This document shows positions 51,080 through 60,042 of a stretch of DNA of 64,000 nucleotides, piece after piece. The notes beneath the pieces were generated by a model. That model did no database searches. It was not told where the DNA came from and was given only the letters and a program-made list of their open reading frames with translations. The position numbers and the translations under genes were made by a program. The DNA is from Flavobacteriaceae bacterium. Its GTDB lineage: Bacteria > Bacteroidota > Bacteroidia > Flavobacteriales > Flavobacteriaceae. The DNA is taken from positions 16,758-80,757 of the forward strand of contig JAKITV010000007.1 of NCBI GenBank assembly GCA_021647885.1, in the 5' to 3' direction. Positions within the stretch are counted from its first letter, which is position 1, and every line of letters begins with the position of its first letter.

Positions 51080-53929
51080 ATGAATACAGATTCTTTCGCA
51101 TTACGACATATTGGCCCAAGAGAAAATAACCACAAAGAAATGCTTAAAACCATTGGAGTTGATACATTAGAGCAGCTAATTAACCAAACAATTCCAGATA
51201 ATATTAAGTTGCAAAATGGTTTAAATTTAGACAAAGTTATGAGTGAACATGAGTTTTTATCTCATATTCAAGATGTATCTTTAAAAAACAAAGTGTTTAA
51301 ATCTTATATTGGTTTAGGATACCATCCATCAAATTTACCTGCTGTTATACAACGAAATATTCTGGAAAACCCAGGTTGGTACACGGCATATACACCTTAT
51401 CAAGCCGAAATTGCTCAAGGCAGATTAGAAGCACTTCTAAATTTTCAGACGATGATTACCGATCTTACTGGTATGGAAATAGCAAACGCTTCACTTTTAG
51501 ACGAAAGTACAGCTGCTGCTGAAGCTATGGCATTGCTTTTTGCTGTTCGTGAAAGACAGCAAAAGAAAGATGATGTTGTTAAGTTCTTTGTTTCGGATGA
51601 AGTTTTACCTCAAACATTATCATTACTACAAACTAGAGCAAATCCGTTAGGTGTAGAACTTATAGTTGGCAATCACGAATCGTTTAGTTTTTCAACTGAA
51701 TTCTTTGGTGCTTTACTACAGTATCCTGGGAAAACGGGACAAATTAATGATATTTCAAAGTTTATTTCTAAAGCAAACAATGCACAAATAAAAGTTGCTG
51801 TAGCAGCAGATATTTTAAGTTTAGTAAAGCTAGAAGCACCAGGAAAATTTGGTGCAGATGTGGTTGTTGGCACAACACAACGTTTCGGAATTCCGATGGG
51901 TTATGGTGGTCCTCATGCTGCTTACTTTGCTACAAAAGAAGCCTATAAAAGAAACATTCCGGGACGAATTATTGGCATTACTAAAGATACTGATGGTAAT
52001 CGTGCACTTCGTATGGCGCTGCAAACACGTGAGCAACATATTAAACGTGACAGAGCAACCTCAAATATTTGTACTGCACAAGTATTATTAGCTGTTATGG
52101 CAGGAATGTATGCCGTTTATCATGGTCCAAAAGGCTTAAAATATATTGCAGACAAAGTCCATAATGCTACTTCAAGTTTAGCTGAAGGATTACAACAATT
52201 AGGTTTTCAACAAACTAATTCATCTTACTTTGACACTCTTCAAATAAAGACTGAAGCTTCAAAAGTAAAAGCCATTGCAGAAGCTAATGAAATAAATTTC
52301 TATTATCCTGATACAAAAACCGTTTCTATTTCATTAAATGAAACCACTTCATTACAGGAAATCAATACAATTCTTTCTGTTTTTGCTGAAGCAATTGGGG
52401 AAAACGCAATCACAATATCTTCAATTAAAGAAAGCAACAATATTGATAAAATCGTTAAAAGAACAACGCCCTTTTTAGAAAATAAGATCTTTAATACCTT
52501 TCATTCTGAAACTGAATTAATGCGTTACATTAAATCTTTGGAACGTAAAGATCTTTCTTTAAATCACTCCATGATTTCTTTAGGATCTTGCACCATGAAA
52601 CTTAATGCAGCAGCAGAAATGCTACCATTAAGTTGGGCTAATTGGGGAAACATACATCCTTTTGCGCCTGTTAATCAAGTTGAAGGCTATCAATTTGTTT
52701 TAAAAAAATTAGAAGACCAACTTACTGAAATTACTGGTTTTGCAGGAACATCCTTACAACCCAATTCTGGAGCACAAGGCGAATTTGCTGGGCTCATGGT
52801 AATTAAAGCCTATCATGAATCTCGTAATGAAGGACATAGAAATATTTGTTTGATCCCATCATCTGCACATGGTACAAATCCTGCTAGTGCTGTTATGGCT
52901 GGAATGAAAGTGGTAGTTACCAAATCTACTGAAGAAGGCAATATTGATGTAGATGATTTACGCGAAAAAGCTGTTTTACACAAAGATAATCTTGCCGCAC
53001 TTATGGTAACTTATCCATCAACACATGGTGTATTTGAATCTGCAATTAAAGAGATTACAAAAATTATTCATGACAATGGTGGTCAAGTATATATGGATGG
53101 CGCAAACATGAATGCACAAGTAGGATTAACAAATCCAGGCAATATTGGAGCTGATGTTTGCCATCTTAACTTACACAAAACTTTTGCTATTCCTCATGGT
53201 GGAGGCGGTCCAGGAGTTGGACCAATTTGTGTTGCTAAACAATTGGTTCCGTTTTTACCAGGAAATCCTGTTGTAAAAGTTGGTGGAGAAAAAGCAATAA
53301 CAGCAATATCTGCTGCACCTTATGGTTCAGCTTTAGTTTGTTTGATTTCTTATGCTTATATCTGTATGCTTGGTGCAGATGGTTTAACAGAATCTACAAA
53401 AATCGCCATATTAAACGCTAATTATATAAAAGAACGTTTGCAAGGACACTTTGATACCTTATATTCTGGGGAAAGAGGAAGAGCAGCACATGAAATGATT
53501 GTAGATTGCAGACCTTTTAAAGAACATGGAATTGAAGTTGGCGACATTGCAAAACGACTTATGGACTATGGCTTTCATGCGCCAACAGTATCTTTTCCAG
53601 TCGCTGGAACATTAATGATTGAACCTACCGAAAGCGAACCGAAAGCCGAATTAGACCGTTTTTGTGATGCTATGATCTCTATCAGAAAAGAAATTGAAAA
53701 TACTTCAAGTGACAACCCAAATAATATTCTTAAAAATGCGCCTCATACCTTAGCTATGTTAACTGCTAGTGACTGGAATTTTCCATATTCAAGAGAAACT
53801 GCAGCATTTCCGTTAGATTATATTAAAGATAATAAATTCTGGCCAAGTGTAAGACGTGTTGATGATGCTTATGGTGATAGAAACCTAATTTGTACTTGTG
53901 CACCAATTGAAGACTTTATGGAAGTTTAA
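51080..53929 (+). CDS. gcvP: glycine dehydrogenase (decarboxylating), P-protein
   Basis: PLP-dependent P-protein of the glycine cleavage system, here as one 949-residue chain. FALRHIGPRENNHKEML at the N-terminus, NLPAVIQRNILENPGWYTAYTPYQAEIAQGRLEALLNFQTMITDLTGM near 85, and the PLP lysine motif HLNLHKTFAIPHGGGGPGVGP near 690 are diagnostic; EPTESEPKAELDRFCDAM near 850 is the C-terminal part. It works with GcvT, GcvH and Lpd, none of them in this window. Its own promoter box lies upstream. Confidence 0.97.
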   Translation: MNTDSFALRHIGPRENNHKEMLKTIGVDTLEQLINQTIPDNIKLQNGLNLDKVMSEHEFLSHIQDVSLKNKVFKSYIGLGYHPSNLPAVIQRNILENPGWYTAYTPYQAEIAQGRLEALLNFQTMITDLTGMEIANASLLDESTAAAEAMALLFAVRERQQKKDDVVKFFVSDEVLPQTLSLLQTRANPLGVELIVGNHESFSFSTEFFGALLQYPGKTGQINDISKFISKANNAQIKVAVAADILSLVKLEAPGKFGADVVVGTTQRFGIPMGYGGPHAAYFATKEAYKRNIPGRIIGITKDTDGNRALRMALQTREQHIKRDRATSNICTAQVLLAVMAGMYAVYHGPKGLKYIADKVHNATSSLAEGLQQLGFQQTNSSYFDTLQIKTEASKVKAIAEANEINFYYPDTKTVSISLNETTSLQEINTILSVFAEAIGENAITISSIKESNNIDKIVKRTTPFLENKIFNTFHSETELMRYIKSLERKDLSLNHSMISLGSCTMKLNAAAEMLPLSWANWGNIHPFAPVNQVEGYQFVLKKLEDQLTEITGFAGTSLQPNSGAQGEFAGLMVIKAYHESRNEGHRNICLIPSSAHGTNPASAVMAGMKVVVTKSTEEGNIDVDDLREKAVLHKDNLAALMVTYPSTHGVFESAIKEITKIIHDNGGQVYMDGANMNAQVGLTNPGNIGADVCHLNLHKTFAIPHGGGGPGVGPICVAKQLVPFLPGNPVVKVGGEKAITAISAAPYGSALVCLISYAYICMLGADGLTESTKIAILNANYIKERLQGHFDTLYSGERGRAAHEMIVDCRPFKEHGIEVGDIAKRLMDYGFHAPTVSFPVAGTLMIEPTESEPKAELDRFCDAMISIRKEIENTSSDNPNNILKNAPHTLAMLTASDWNFPYSRETAAFPLDYIKDNKFWPSVRRVDDAYGDRNLICTCAPIEDFMEV

Positions 53930-53963
53930 TTCATCTTTGAACATCGTATAATAAAACAAAAAC

Positions 53964-54025
53964 AAATTTGCTCTTAATTATTTGTAACTATATTTGTTAC
54001 TTTGTAAATAATTAAGAGCAAATTT
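53964..54025. repeat. 20-bp inverted repeat upstream of the KAS III gene
   Basis: AAATTTGCTCTTAATTATTT (53964-53983) and its exact complement (54006-54025) enclose 22 nt, inside which GTAAC and GTTAC form a second small stem. A promoter-like TACTTTG sits in the loop side. It ends 6 nt before the ATG at 54032. It could be an operator or an attenuating hairpin; no T-run for a terminator follows. Confidence 0.85.
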
Positions 54026-54031
54026 CTTTTT

Positions 54032-55090
54032 ATGAATATTAAGATTACTGGCACAGGTAGCTACATTCCTGATGTTATTGAAAAAAACGAAAACTTTCAC
54101 CAACACAAATTTTTAAATGCCGACGGCTCAATAATTAATTCTTCTAACGAAGTCATTATAGAAAAGTTTAAAGCCATCACAGGTATTGGTGAACGACGCT
54201 ATGTTGATAAGTCTTTAAACAACTCAGATATTGCTTTTTATGCTGCGCAAAAAGCTATTGAAGATGCTAAAATTGACCAAGAAGAACTCGATTATTTAAT
54301 TGTAGCACATAACTATGGTGATGTGAAATACAATATAGATCAAAGTGATACAGTTCCTAGTATTGCATCAAGGGTAAAACACCTATTAGGAATTAAAAAC
54401 CCTAAATGCGTTGGATATGATATTCTTTTTGGTTGCCCAGGATGGATTGAAGCCGTAATTCAAGCCAATGCTTTTATAAAATCTGGAATGGCAAAAAAAT
54501 GTTTAGTCATTGGTGCAGAAACCCTATCGCGTGTTATTGATAAGTATGATAGAGATTCCATGATTTATAGTGATGGTGCTGGTGCTGTTATTGTTGAAGC
54601 CAGTAATGATGATGGTGGCATTATTACTCATGAAAGCGCTACTTATGCTTTAGATCAAGCACATTATATTTATTTTGGAGAAACCAACAATCCAGAGATA
54701 AGTGATAAACGAAGATATATTAAAATGTATGGTCGTAAGATTTATGAGTTCGCCTTAAACCATGTGCCTGTAGCTATGAAATCTTGTCTTGACAAAAGCG
54801 GTATTGCCATAACCGATGTTAAAAAAATACTCATTCATCAAGCCAATGAAAAAATGGACGAAGCTATTGTAAAGCGTTTTTATAAATTATATGGTATGAA
54901 AATGCCAGAAAACATTATGCCTATGACCATTAACAAACTTGGAAATTCCAGTGTTGCAACTGTGCCTACATTATACGACATGATATTAAAAGGAAAGATG
55001 AATGGTCATAGTATAAATAAAGGTGATATCATTCTTTTTGCAAGTGTTGGAGCAGGAATGAATATTAATGCTATTGTTTACAAGAATTAA
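54032..55090 (+). CDS. 3-oxoacyl-ACP synthase III family protein
   Basis: A 352-residue thiolase-fold enzyme. The nucleophile is in VGYDILFGCPGWIEAVIQANAF near 130-140, catalytic His in ILIHQANEKMDEAI near 266-270, and Asn in INKLGNSSVATVPTLYDM near 305. It is more like the FabH-related and 'KAS III-like' group used for starter condensation than the housekeeping FabH; the N-terminus IKITGTGSYIPDVI is typical. The two following genes (methyltransferase, GT2) may share its transcript, but the leading IR suggests special control. Confidence 0.88.
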   Translation: MNIKITGTGSYIPDVIEKNENFHQHKFLNADGSIINSSNEVIIEKFKAITGIGERRYVDKSLNNSDIAFYAAQKAIEDAKIDQEELDYLIVAHNYGDVKYNIDQSDTVPSIASRVKHLLGIKNPKCVGYDILFGCPGWIEAVIQANAFIKSGMAKKCLVIGAETLSRVIDKYDRDSMIYSDGAGAVIVEASNDDGGIITHESATYALDQAHYIYFGETNNPEISDKRRYIKMYGRKIYEFALNHVPVAMKSCLDKSGIAITDVKKILIHQANEKMDEAIVKRFYKLYGMKMPENIMPMTINKLGNSSVATVPTLYDMILKGKMNGHSINKGDIILFASVGAGMNINAIVYKN

Positions 55091-55118
55091 TAATTAGATT
55101 TCAATTAAAAACATTTCT

Positions 55119-55134
55119 CCCGATAGCTATCGGG
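55119..55134. repeat. palindrome P1 abutting a methyltransferase start
   Basis: CCCGATAGCTATCGGG, identical to the copy before kmo. Linker ATTAGCGGGAAAAATT to the ATG at 55151 is 16 nt, exactly the kmo spacing, and includes GGGAA. Confidence 0.9.
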
Positions 55135-55150
55135 ATTAGCGGGAAAAATT

Positions 55151-55681
55151 ATGTACGAAGGTAAATTTCCTCACAAAAGATATAAGCAAACTATTGATTT
55201 TTTGCAGAAATATGTTTCTCAATCTGAATCTATTTTGGATTTAGGGATAGAAAATCCTTTTTCTAAACTGATGCAAGAACAAGGATATTCTGTTGCCAAT
55301 ACTAAAGGCGAAGATTTAGACACAGACACTTCAGTTATTACAAATTCAGATGCTGTAGTCGTTACAGCTTTCGAAATTTTTGAACATCTTCTCTCTCCAT
55401 TTACTGTTTTAAAAGATATAAAAACAAACAAACTCCTTGCAAGTGTTCCATTAAAATTATGGTTTGCTTCAGCATACAGAAGCAAAACAGATATGCGTGA
55501 CAGACATTACCATGAATTTGAAGATTGGCAGTTTGATTGGCTACTGGAAAAATCTGGTTGGCAAGTAAAAGCAAGGAAAAAATGGACCAATCCAACCAAT
55601 AAGATTGGGTTTCGTCCAATTTTAAGATGGTTTACACCTAGATATTATATTGTTTATGCAGAGCGAAATTCCAATAATTAA
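55151..55681 (+). CDS. class I SAM methyltransferase-like protein
   Basis: A 176-residue protein. SESILDLGIENPFSKLM near 28 corresponds to a weakened SAM motif I, AVVVTAFEIFEHLLSPFTVLKDI near 75 to motif II with an acidic pair, and KSGWQVKARKKW near 136 to a C-terminal strand. The short length and imperfect motif I mean activity is uncertain. Genes of this type in Flavobacteriaceae lie beside GT2 glycosyltransferases, as here. Start set by the P1 palindrome leader. Confidence 0.75.
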   Translation: MYEGKFPHKRYKQTIDFLQKYVSQSESILDLGIENPFSKLMQEQGYSVANTKGEDLDTDTSVITNSDAVVVTAFEIFEHLLSPFTVLKDIKTNKLLASVPLKLWFASAYRSKTDMRDRHYHEFEDWQFDWLLEKSGWQVKARKKWTNPTNKIGFRPILRWFTPRYYIVYAERNSNN

Positions 55682-55741
55682 ATCCCAAATTCCAAAGTAA
55701 TCTATATATTGGTACATGGAATTTAATATTTGAAATTTTAG

Positions 55742-56590
55742 ATGAACATTTACATTGTTATTCCAGCACATAACGAGGAAGATTCAATAGGTTTAACACT
55801 CGATTCTTTAGTTATGCAATCCCTTTTACCAAAAAAGGTTGTTGTTGTAAATGATAATTCTACAGATAGTACTGAACAAATTATTGAAGCCTTTGCTACA
55901 AAATATTCTTGGATAACTTTAGTAAACTCCAACTCATCTAACGAGCATTTACCAGGAGCAAAAATCATTAATGCATTTTATAAAGGATTTGATACACTTG
56001 ATGATAATTATGATGTGATTTGCAAATATGATGCAGACCTTATTTTTCCTGAAAATTATTTAGAAACATTAGTCAATCATTTTAATGCCGACAAAAAATT
56101 AGGAATGGTAGCTGGACTTTGTTATATACGTAAGAATAAAGAATGGATTTTAGAAGATTTAACCACAAAAAAACATATAAGAGGTGCTCTTAAGGCTTAT
56201 AGAAAAGAGTGCTTTTTAGAAATAGGGAAATTAAAACCTGCAATGGGTTGGGATACTATTGATGAGCTTTTGGCACAATATTATGGTTGGACTTTTAAAA
56301 CTGACCAATCTTTAAAAGTGAAGCATTTAAAACCTACAGGAATAAGTTATGGTAAAGGTTCAAAGCATTTGCAAGGCGAAGCCTTGTACAAACTACGATA
56401 CGGATTTCCTTTAGCAATGCTTTCTTTCCTAAAACTCGCCTATAAAAAGAAAAGTTTTACGCTTTTTAAAAATTATGTTTCAGGTTATCTAAAGGCTTCA
56501 AAAGAAAATGTTGATTTCTTAATTACTGAAGATCAAGGTAAATTTATTAGAGAACTACGTTGGAAAAATATTTTTAAAAAATTCTTTTAA
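55742..56590 (+). CDS. family 2 glycosyltransferase
   Basis: A 282-residue GT-A fold enzyme: IPAHNEEDSIGLTLDSLVMQSLLPKKVVVVNDNSTDSTEQIIEAF near 6-50, the DxD-like CKYDADLIFPENYLE near 96, and AYRKECFLEIGKLKPAMGWDTIDELLAQYYGW near 153 with the ED-type acceptor motif replaced by WDTIDE. No transmembrane helix, so likely cytoplasmic and involved in envelope glycan or glycolipid assembly. It follows the methyltransferase by 60 bp. Confidence 0.88.
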   Translation: MNIYIVIPAHNEEDSIGLTLDSLVMQSLLPKKVVVVNDNSTDSTEQIIEAFATKYSWITLVNSNSSNEHLPGAKIINAFYKGFDTLDDNYDVICKYDADLIFPENYLETLVNHFNADKKLGMVAGLCYIRKNKEWILEDLTTKKHIRGALKAYRKECFLEIGKLKPAMGWDTIDELLAQYYGWTFKTDQSLKVKHLKPTGISYGKGSKHLQGEALYKLRYGFPLAMLSFLKLAYKKKSFTLFKNYVSGYLKASKENVDFLITEDQGKFIRELRWKNIFKKFF

Positions 56591-56600
56591 AGCATCTAAA

Positions 56601-58730
56601 TTAATAATGCAACAACTCATAAATCTTTGCCTTCACTTTTTCGGTTGAAGGAATCATCCTTTCTTCTAATGTAGAATTCAATGGTATTGCTGGCATATTC
56701 TCGCTACCAATAACCATAACAGGAGCGTCTAAAAATGTGAAACATTCTTCTTGGATTTTTCCAGCTAAAGCTCTGGCAAAACTATTATTTGAAGGCTCTT
56801 CGGTTACCACTAAACATTTTCCTGTTTTTTTAACTGACTTCATAATCGTGTCTTCATCTAAAGGATAAAGTGTTCGTAAATCAATAATTTCAACTTGGTC
56901 TCGTATTCCTTTTGCTGCATTAAAAGCCCAATGAACTCCCATTCCGTAAGTAATTATTGTCAATGTTTCTTTATTATCTTGAGACCAGATTTCCTGCAAT
57001 AACCAAGCTTTTCCTAATGGCAAAATATAATCTTCGGCAGGCTCAACAGATGTTGCGCCTTGAGTCCCTTTTACTTTACTCCAATATAAACCTTTATGTT
57101 CTAAAATTACAACTGGATTTGGGTCATAATATGCCGCTTTCATCAAGCCTTTTAAATCGGCTCCATTACTTGGATACGCAATTTTAATACCTCTAATATT
57201 AGTTAAAACACTCTCAACAGAAGACGAGTGATAAGGCCCTCCACTTCCATAAGCTCCAATTGGCACACGAAGAATCATACTTACAGGCCATTTCCCATTA
57301 GAGAGATAACAGCTTCTACTTACTTCGGTAAATAATTGATTAAGTCCTGGCCAAATATAATCGGCAAACTGAACCTCAACTATAGGCTTTAATCCAACAG
57401 CACTCATACCAACTGTAGAACCTACAATAAAAGCTTCTTGTATTGGTGTGTTAAACACTCGATCATCTCCAAACTTTTGTGCTAAAGTCGCTGCTTCTCT
57501 AAAGACACCTCCAAGTCGTCCACCAACATCTTGTCCATACAACAAACATTCTTTGTGTTTATGCATCAGTTCTTCAATAGCAAATAAGGCACAATCTACC
57601 ATTAAAACTCTATCGTTCTCATCAGGAGAACGCTCTCCTACTTCTTCGGTTATTGGAGTTGGTGCAAAATCGTGTGTAAACAAATCTTCTGGTTTTGGGT
57701 CATCGGCTTGTAATGCCTTTTGAAAATCTGATTTTACCTCTGCGTAGGCAGAGGCCTCTATCTCGTTTATCTCTTTCCTTGTAAATCCGTTATCAAATAA
57801 TTGTTGTTTTAAAACAGGATAAGGATCTCGAGAACGCGCTTCTTCTAAATCGTCTCGATACCATTCCATCCTCACTCCTGAAGTATGATGATTTAGTAAA
57901 GGTACTTTTGCGTGCACTAAAAATGGACGACGTTCTTTACGTATAGTTTTGATAACTTTTTCAATAGCTTCATAACTTTCAGTAAAATTTGCACCATCGA
58001 TAGAAATGGCTTCCAAACCTTTAAAACCTTGAGCGTATTCGAATGCATTTTGAGCTCTGATTTCTTTAGCTGTTGCTGAAATATCCCAACCATTATCTTG
58101 TACCAAATACAAAATAGGCATTTGTTTTAAGGCTGCCATTTGAAAGGCTTCGGCAATTTCACCTTCGGTTACTGATGCATCGCCTAGAGAGCATACTGTT
58201 ACTGGTAACTTCCCACGAAAGTGGGAATCTCTTAATGCTGAAAACGTATCATTCTCTGAAACTACATCAAGATTTTTGCTGTTTTTCATAAGATTCCTGC
58301 CTTCGCAGGAATTTTCAATGTACTGCATTCCCATAGCTACTCCTGTTGCTGGAATGGCTTGCATTCCTGTTGCTGAAGATTGATGAGGAATTTTAGGCTT
58401 GTCATCATCTTTTAAACTTGGATGACAATAATAGGTGCGACCACCAGAAAATGGATCGTCACGTTTTGCTAATAATTGCAACATTAAGTCATAAGGCTCT
58501 AAACCAAACGACAACAACATTGCATCATCTCGATAATACGGAAAGGCGTAATCTTGAGGCAACAATTGCATTCCTAAAGCTATTTGTACAGCTTCATGAC
58601 CTCTTGAGGTCGCATGAACATATTTTGAAACCTGCTTGAAATTAGCCTCGTACAATTCGGTCATTGCTTTGGCTGTGCAAAGCGTTGAAAATGCTTTTTT
58701 TAATATGTTTTTGTTTAATTTTTTAGTCAC
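56601..58730 (-). CDS. fused alpha/beta E1 of branched-chain 2-oxoacid dehydrogenase
   Basis: Thiamine-diphosphate E1 of the BCKDH complex with E1-alpha (residues 1-360) and E1-beta (370-709) in one chain, as in many flavobacteria. ThDP motif in CSLGDASVTEGEIAEAFQMAALK near 180-203; YLVQDNGWDISA near 208; beta part GQDVGGRLGGVFREAATL near 398 and YGSGGPYHSSSVESVL near 493. Between MGMQYIE and LPVTVCSLGDA (residues 140-175) lies an added stretch encoded partly by palindromic repeats (P3 at 58293-58312, P2 at 58210-58227), and residues 326-331 (ASAYAE) are encoded by a third palindrome. The start is GTG. Its E2 partner gene is frameshifted. Confidence 0.92.
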   Translation of the reverse strand: MTKKLNKNILKKAFSTLCTAKAMTELYEANFKQVSKYVHATSRGHEAVQIALGMQLLPQDYAFPYYRDDAMLLSFGLEPYDLMLQLLAKRDDPFSGGRTYYCHPSLKDDDKPKIPHQSSATGMQAIPATGVAMGMQYIENSCEGRNLMKNSKNLDVVSENDTFSALRDSHFRGKLPVTVCSLGDASVTEGEIAEAFQMAALKQMPILYLVQDNGWDISATAKEIRAQNAFEYAQGFKGLEAISIDGANFTESYEAIEKVIKTIRKERRPFLVHAKVPLLNHHTSGVRMEWYRDDLEEARSRDPYPVLKQQLFDNGFTRKEINEIEASAYAEVKSDFQKALQADDPKPEDLFTHDFAPTPITEEVGERSPDENDRVLMVDCALFAIEELMHKHKECLLYGQDVGGRLGGVFREAATLAQKFGDDRVFNTPIQEAFIVGSTVGMSAVGLKPIVEVQFADYIWPGLNQLFTEVSRSCYLSNGKWPVSMILRVPIGAYGSGGPYHSSSVESVLTNIRGIKIAYPSNGADLKGLMKAAYYDPNPVVILEHKGLYWSKVKGTQGATSVEPAEDYILPLGKAWLLQEIWSQDNKETLTIITYGMGVHWAFNAAKGIRDQVEIIDLRTLYPLDEDTIMKSVKKTGKCLVVTEEPSNNSFARALAGKIQEECFTFLDAPVMVIGSENMPAIPLNSTLEERMIPSTEKVKAKIYELLHY
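57737..57754. repeat. palindrome inside the E1 coding sequence
   Basis: CCTCTGCGTAGGCAGAGG, a 7-bp stem with a 4-nt loop, translated in frame as ASAYAE between two helices of the E1-alpha part. Confidence 0.8.
58210..58227. repeat. palindrome P2 in frame inside E1
   Basis: TTCCCACGAAAGTGGGAA with the P2 flank ATCTCTTAATG, encoding RDSHFRGK on the minus strand. Together with the P3 copy 66 bp away it flanks a segment of about 20 residues. Confidence 0.88.
58293..58312. repeat. palindrome P3 in frame inside E1
   Basis: ATTCCTGCCTTCGCAGGAAT, identical to the intergenic copy at 23968-23987, here encoding ENSCEGRNL on the minus strand. Confidence 0.88.
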
Positions 58731-58763
58731 GAATTCTTTAATCGTTTTAATTTATTTTTCTTT

Positions 58764-58802
58764 AGACCTCACAGGTTTTGAAAACCTATGAGGTCTTTTT
58801 TT
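58764..58802. repeat. P4 palindrome with T-run, leader of E1
   Basis: AGACCTCACAGGTTTT pairs with AAAACCTATGAGGTCT (one mismatch), followed by seven Ts, in the region between ilvE and E1 (both minus). On the minus strand it lies between the ilvE 3' end and the E1 start, 34 nt upstream of the E1 GTG. Confidence 0.8.
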
Positions 58803-58977
58803 GCGTTAAGGATTACTCATACATCCTTAAGGTTAAATACGAAATCGTGAATGCTTCGCATTTGAAGCTTTGTTGGAGCTCTTTTTATGGATTCCTGCCT
58901 ACACAGGAATGACAATAAAAAAGCGACTGCCGAAAGCCCTGACCCTCTTACACCAAAGGTTTTAGAGGGTAACGCCC
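58803..58977. repeat. composite structured repeat with a nested P3 element
   Basis: Framework GCGTTAAGGATT...AAGCGACTGCCGAAAGCCC...CGCCC is the same type as at 11364-11487. A P3 palindrome (58891-58910) sits inside it, and a right-hand stem ACCCTCT/AGAGGGT surrounds the ilvE stop codon. Final residues of IlvE (GVTL*) are encoded by it. Confidence 0.8.
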
Positions 58978-60038
58978 AAATCGATTTCAATTTTAGTCAT
59001 CCAATTATGTTTATCTTCCAAATTCCCTGAACGAATACCATTTAAGGTATCTAAAACCATTTGAGCAACTGGATTTTCGTCTGATACATGTATCGTGGTC
59101 TCTTTATACCTAATCTCCTCTATCATGGCAATTCCTACTGCTGTTCCTGTACCAAAAGCTTCTTCTAAAGTCCCATTTTTAGAGGCTTCGATAATTTCTT
59201 TTATGGTAATTGGACGTTCTGTGACTTTAAAACATTTATCTTTCAATAATTCCATAACACTCATTCTTGTTATGCCACTTAAAATCGCACCATCTAAACT
59301 TGGTGTAATAATTTCTCTATTAATTTTAAAAAAGAGATTCATGGTTCCGGCTTCTTGTATGAAATTGAAATTATGAGCATCGAGCCATAATACTTGATCG
59401 TAGCCTTTGGCCTTAGCAATTTCGGAAGGTTTTATTGCTGCTGCATAATTTCCTGCGGCTTTGGCTTCTCCAGTTCCTCCTTTGGCTGCTCTTATATATT
59501 TGGTTTCGGCAAACAGTTTAATGGGTTTGCTAAAGTAAGGACCTGAAGGTGAAGCAATAATTATAAATTTATAATGAGTGGCTGCTCGCATACCAATAAA
59601 AAATTCGTCGGCATACATAAATGGTCTTAAATATAAACCAGATCCTTCTTGTGGTGGAATCCAGCTTTTATCTAATGCCACCAATTGTTTTAACCCTTCT
59701 ATAAATAAGTCTTCAGGGAAATCTGGCATTCCCATTCTGTTTGCACTAAAATTAAATCGTTTTGCGTTTTTTTCTGGTCTGAATAACATTGGTATTCCGT
59801 TTGCATCCATTGTTGCTTTCATACCTTCAAAAATTGCTTGTCCATAATGCAATGCCATTGCTGCTGGATGTGTTGGAATTAATCGTAATGGCTCAATTCT
59901 TGGGTTAATCCAATGTCCATGTTCGTAATCACAAATAAACATGTGATCTGTAAAGGTCTTTCCTAATGGAATGTTATTGAAGTCTAAAGTATCGACTTTA
60001 GAAGTTTCAATTTTGGTGATGTTAATGTTTTGAGACAT
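58962..60038 (-). CDS. ilvE: branched-chain amino acid aminotransferase
   Basis: Fold-type IV PLP aminotransferase interconverting Leu/Ile/Val with their 2-oxo acids. 358 residues, the longer eukaryote-like form. MFICDYEHGHWINPRIEPL near 33, LHYGQAIFEGMKA near 63, LYLRPFMYADEFFIG near 142, PLP lysine in GTGEAKAAGNYAAAIKPSEIAKAKGYDQVLWLDA near 190-205 (K of the GNYA region follows the family pattern), and EEAFGTGTAVGIAMI near 290. The 2-oxo acids it makes are substrates of the adjacent E1/E2 genes. It starts 4 bp after E2, so it is in that operon. Confidence 0.95.
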   Translation of the reverse strand: MSQNINITKIETSKVDTLDFNNIPLGKTFTDHMFICDYEHGHWINPRIEPLRLIPTHPAAMALHYGQAIFEGMKATMDANGIPMLFRPEKNAKRFNFSANRMGMPDFPEDLFIEGLKQLVALDKSWIPPQEGSGLYLRPFMYADEFFIGMRAATHYKFIIIASPSGPYFSKPIKLFAETKYIRAAKGGTGEAKAAGNYAAAIKPSEIAKAKGYDQVLWLDAHNFNFIQEAGTMNLFFKINREIITPSLDGAILSGITRMSVMELLKDKCFKVTERPITIKEIIEASKNGTLEEAFGTGTAVGIAMIEEIRYKETTIHVSDENPVAQMVLDTLNGIRSGNLEDKHNWMTKIEIDLGVTL

Positions 60039-60042
60039 GTTT

